From Pyxidicoccus parkwaysis (GTDB taxonomy: Bacteria > Myxococcota > Myxococcia > Myxococcales > Myxococcaceae): a DNA stretch of 64,000 bases. The DNA lies in assembly GCF_017301735.1 (NCBI RefSeq), contig NZ_CP071090.1, positions 7,120,001 to 7,184,000 on the forward strand, in the 5' to 3' direction. Under the pieces are notes generated by a model. The model saw only the letters and a list, made by a program, of their open reading frames with translations. It was not told the origin of the DNA and made no database searches. The position numbers and the translations under genes were made by a program. This document shows positions 61,617 through 64,000 of this stretch, in pieces. Every line of letters begins with the position of its first letter. Position 1 is the first letter of the stretch.

Positions 61617-64000
61617 TCAGGGAGGGCACCCGTTCGTGGCCAGTCGGCACTCGCAGAGTGCCACGCGCTGGTAGGCGATGACCTCCTCGTCGTAGTGCGT
61701 CTGGTTGCCGCCCCGGAAGCAGGTGTTGTTCACCGTACTGCGCGCCAGCGCGCACCGCAGGTTCCGGTCCTTGGCCGCCTGCAACAGCACACAGCTGGCG
61801 CCACGCACCGGGTACGGCCTGCAGCTCGGAGCGCCATGGCATTCCAGGTCCACCACCGCCTGTAGCGCCAGGTGCTGCGCGATGGTGCAGTCACCCGGAG
61901 GCACCATGCCGTTGCCCGGGAAGGATGGAGAAGGCCCAGCGAAGGCGGGACTCGCCGCGCCCAATCCCAGAAGTATCAGCAGCCCGGCCAGCGCGGGCTT
62001 CAGCGCCGCACCCGCCGCGGGAGCCAGGGCCGGCAGCGACATGATCAGCAGGATGATGGCCGCGATGATGAAGGCGATGAGGATGATTTCGACGATGGGA
62101 ACGCGCACCGGCTCGCGATTGCGGTCCGGGTCGCACGGGTCATCCGAGCCGCCATTCAGGCCGCCGTTGATGAGGTACGCTGCCGCCCCCGTGTCCGGGT
62201 CCTCGATGATGTAGCCCGCGCCCTTCCAGTTGCCGTGCGTCGGAGCGCGCTCGGACACGATGACGTGCTTGCCCGCCAGCACTGCGTCGTAGATTTCATT
62301 CTTGATGTCCGCCGGGAGGTTCAGCCGGGGCGCGATGGCCTCGTAGTTCTCCGCGGTGATTCGGTAGATGGGAATCTGCTGCTGGTTGGCCTCCCTCAGG
62401 AGCTGCACCGCCGACACGCCCGAGCCCTGCTCACGCTTGAAGAGCGCGTCGAACGTGCGCCCCTCCAGCAGCGAGCCGAACGTGCCCGTCAGCCGGTAGA
62501 TTTCCGCCGTGTCGCCGTTCGCCTTGTCCACCACCGCGAGCAGCGAGCGCGCCACATCCATCTGCCGCGACACGTACGTGCCCGTACGGGGAATGCCGAA
62601 GAAGTACCCCACCTGCAGCGGCACCGAGAACAGGCCGATGGACGGCATGCGCATGACGAGCGCGTTGCGCGTGGAGGCCACCGCCTCGGCCAGCGCGTCG
62701 TACTGGGCCCAGTAGTACAGCGCCACCGTGTTCAGGTTCTCCGCCGCCGTGTCCGACGGCACCTGCGCGAAGCGCCGGTGAATCATCTCCTGCGTCACTC
62801 CGGAGCCGTTGATGCCGAACACCATCTCCTCGCCCGCCGCCACCTCGAACTCCTCCGGCGCGCTGCCCGGGTCTCCCGGCGAGAGGAACCGCGCCTCCCA
62901 CGTCTGCTCCGTGCCCATGGCGCTCGCGGGGCCCTGCGCCTGGTCCACGCCGTCCACCTGCACCACCGGGCGCACCTGAATCTGGTACAGCGGAAGGCTG
63001 TCGCCGGGGCTGCTGCGGTAGCTCGCGAGCACCGCCGCGTCCGCCGCCGTGGCGGGCGCGTACGTCACGCCCAGCCGCTTGCCCGCCAGCGAGGGCAGGT
63101 CCACCGTCCACGTGAGCGAGGACTCACCCATGAGCCTGTCCCACGACGACGCGTACAGCGTGAGCTCCACGCGGTGGCGCAGGCTGTCCGGCAGCCGCGT
63201 GAAGCTGGTGGTGCGGGCCACCACCTTGTTCGGGAGCGACCCCGCCAGCACGCTGCCCGTCTCGGGGATGATGGTGCGGCTGCCGGTGTAGTCGGACAGC
63301 TTCCGCTCCGTCCCGTACTGGGCCTCGATGTCCGAGCGCATCTTCTGCGTCCACGCGTCGTACGCGGCCAGGTCCAGGTTGGTGAAGGAGCCCGTCTGCA
63401 GGTCCTCGGTGGCCGTGGCCATGATTTGCGCCGCCGCCGTGTCCACGTCCACCGGCACCGTGCCCTTCAGGTCCACCGGCGCGGCGTAGGTGTACTGTTT
63501 GAAGGACGCATCCATCGCCACCCAGGTGTCCGGCTCCTTGTTGATGGCGCCGCGCGACGGGACGAAGTCCACTAGCGCCTCCACCCAGACGTGCTCCATC
63601 CGGATGCTCCGGATGGCACCACCATTGGCGAGCGCGACGCTGGGGATGCCGCCCTGCCCCATGAGCTGCTGCGCCGCATCCGGCCGCGTGACGCCGCCCA
63701 CCCAGTTCATCACCTGGCCCACCGGCACCTCGATGGTGCCGTACACGTAGCGCGCGGGAATGCCGGCCGCGCGGTACAGGGCAATCAGCAGGCTCGAGGT
63801 GTCGAAGGCATTGCCCCGCCGGTTGAGCAGCGTGAAGTCACTGCCCTGGAGCGAGCCATAGCTGGGCACCCACTGGATGTTGTTGCGCACCCAGTTGTAG
63901 ATCTCCACCGGGTTGTTGTGCAGCGAGGCCGCGAGGTCGCGGATGGGCTGGGTGAGCTGAACGTCCTCCGTCGCCGCCAGCGCGTCCGCGGGCACCGGCA
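61617..64000 (-). CDS. transglutaminase-like protein with Cys-rich toxin-like C-terminus, 5' truncated
   Basis: The frame is open to the window edge, so about 794 C-terminal residues are seen. Near the start lies a transglutaminase-type domain (RRGNAFDTSSLLIALYRAAG, then IPARYVYG, MEHVWVEAL and VAMDASF), but the catalytic Cys of GNCxD is Ala. A beta-rich middle follows; then TMs around EIILIAFIIAAIILLIMSLP and a linker LKPALAGLLILLGLGAASPA. The last ~95 residues are Cys-rich (CTIAQHLALQAVVDLECHG, GASCVLLQAA, NNTCFRGGNQTHYDEE, LCECRLATNGCPP), like toxin tails of Rhs/polymorphic toxins. The next gene may be its immunity gene. Confidence 0.8.
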   Translation of the reverse strand, partial: PVPADALAATEDVQLTQPIRDLAASLHNNPVEIYNWVRNNIQWVPSYGSLQGSDFTLLNRRGNAFDTSSLLIALYRAAGIPARYVYGTIEVPVGQVMNWVGGVTRPDAAQQLMGQGGIPSVALANGGAIRSIRMEHVWVEALVDFVPSRGAINKEPDTWVAMDASFKQYTYAAPVDLKGTVPVDVDTAAAQIMATATEDLQTGSFTNLDLAAYDAWTQKMRSDIEAQYGTERKLSDYTGSRTIIPETGSVLAGSLPNKVVARTTSFTRLPDSLRHRVELTLYASSWDRLMGESSLTWTVDLPSLAGKRLGVTYAPATAADAAVLASYRSSPGDSLPLYQIQVRPVVQVDGVDQAQGPASAMGTEQTWEARFLSPGDPGSAPEEFEVAAGEEMVFGINGSGVTQEMIHRRFAQVPSDTAAENLNTVALYYWAQYDALAEAVASTRNALVMRMPSIGLFSVPLQVGYFFGIPRTGTYVSRQMDVARSLLAVVDKANGDTAEIYRLTGTFGSLLEGRTFDALFKREQGSGVSAVQLLREANQQQIPIYRITAENYEAIAPRLNLPADIKNEIYDAVLAGKHVIVSERAPTHGNWKGAGYIIEDPDTGAAAYLINGGLNGGSDDPCDPDRNREPVRVPIVEIILIAFIIAAIILLIMSLPALAPAAGAALKPALAGLLILLGLGAASPAFAGPSPSFPGNGMVPPGDCTIAQHLALQAVVDLECHGAPSCRPYPVRGASCVLLQAAKDRNLRCALARSTVNNTCFRGGNQTHYDEEVIAYQRVALCECRLATNGCPP

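Overview
The window is about 70% G+C and looks like a chromosome segment from a myxobacterium of the Myxococcaceae (Myxococcus, Corallococcus or Pyxidicoccus type). The basis is strong third-position GC, many secreted lipoproteins, a DUF3160 lipoprotein, a surface protein with myxobacterial Cys-rich repeats plus a fibro-slime domain, and a TPR protein ending in an AgmX/TonB-like domain. I found no rRNA, tRNA, prophage, insertion sequence or CRISPR array. Start codons were chosen from Shine-Dalgarno spacing and family length, so several differ from the longest open frame.

Layout. 1-9.7 kb: the tail of a CotH-like protein, a small membrane zinc-ribbon protein, a secreted hydrolase, a sirtuin downstream of asnS, a coiled-coil protein, a Gal80-like oxidoreductase divergent from its probable TetR regulator, a Tat-exported flavin amine oxidase and a membrane protein carrying HERQH. 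9.9-16.6 kb: a six-gene minus-strand operon ydcS-ydcT-ydcU-ydcV-patD-gabT for polyamine/GABA-type uptake and catabolism. 16.9-30.1 kb: an actinobacterial-style SAM methyltransferase, a coiled-coil lipoprotein, carbonic anhydrase, a TPR protein, the fibro-slime protein, an M20 peptidase, a GH18 chitinase-like lipoprotein, thiD and an M3 dipeptidase. 30.2-36.6 kb: a repeat-rich accessory stretch with 44-bp repeats, an acetyl-CoA hydrolase/transferase, a TPR protein with 54-bp coding repeats, a TetR frame that runs antisense across it, an arginase-like gene, a CGNR regulator and a scar made of gene fragments. 36.6-44.3 kb: DUF3160 lipoprotein, dusA, LysR, thioredoxin, zinc-type alcohol dehydrogenase, and a DUF47-pit phosphate pair. 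44.3-49.4 kb: a threonine attenuator with leader peptide ahead of the fused aspartokinase/homoserine dehydrogenase thrA, then a lipoprotein metalloprotease with a small partner. 49.4-59.8 kb: tandem terminators, a TAXI-type binding protein, rsgA, a receiver-GAF-histidine kinase, an amino-acid permease, and a BVMO-SDR-QsdR-like TetR operon. 59.8-64 kb: a hydrolase remnant, about 950 bp of C-rich degenerate repeat, and a transglutaminase-like protein with a Cys-rich toxin-like tail next to a possible immunity gene.

The most striking element is the attenuator at 44,346-44,531: a short peptide with nine consecutive Thr codons, mutually exclusive antiterminator and terminator hairpins, and a U-tract, placed before thrA. 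Other notable loci are the possible polymorphic toxin/immunity pair at the right edge, the C-rich G-quadruplex-prone array beside it, the dusA-derived fragment with an internal 47-bp duplication, and the TetR frame that stays open for about 400 codons antisense to a repeat-bearing TPR gene.
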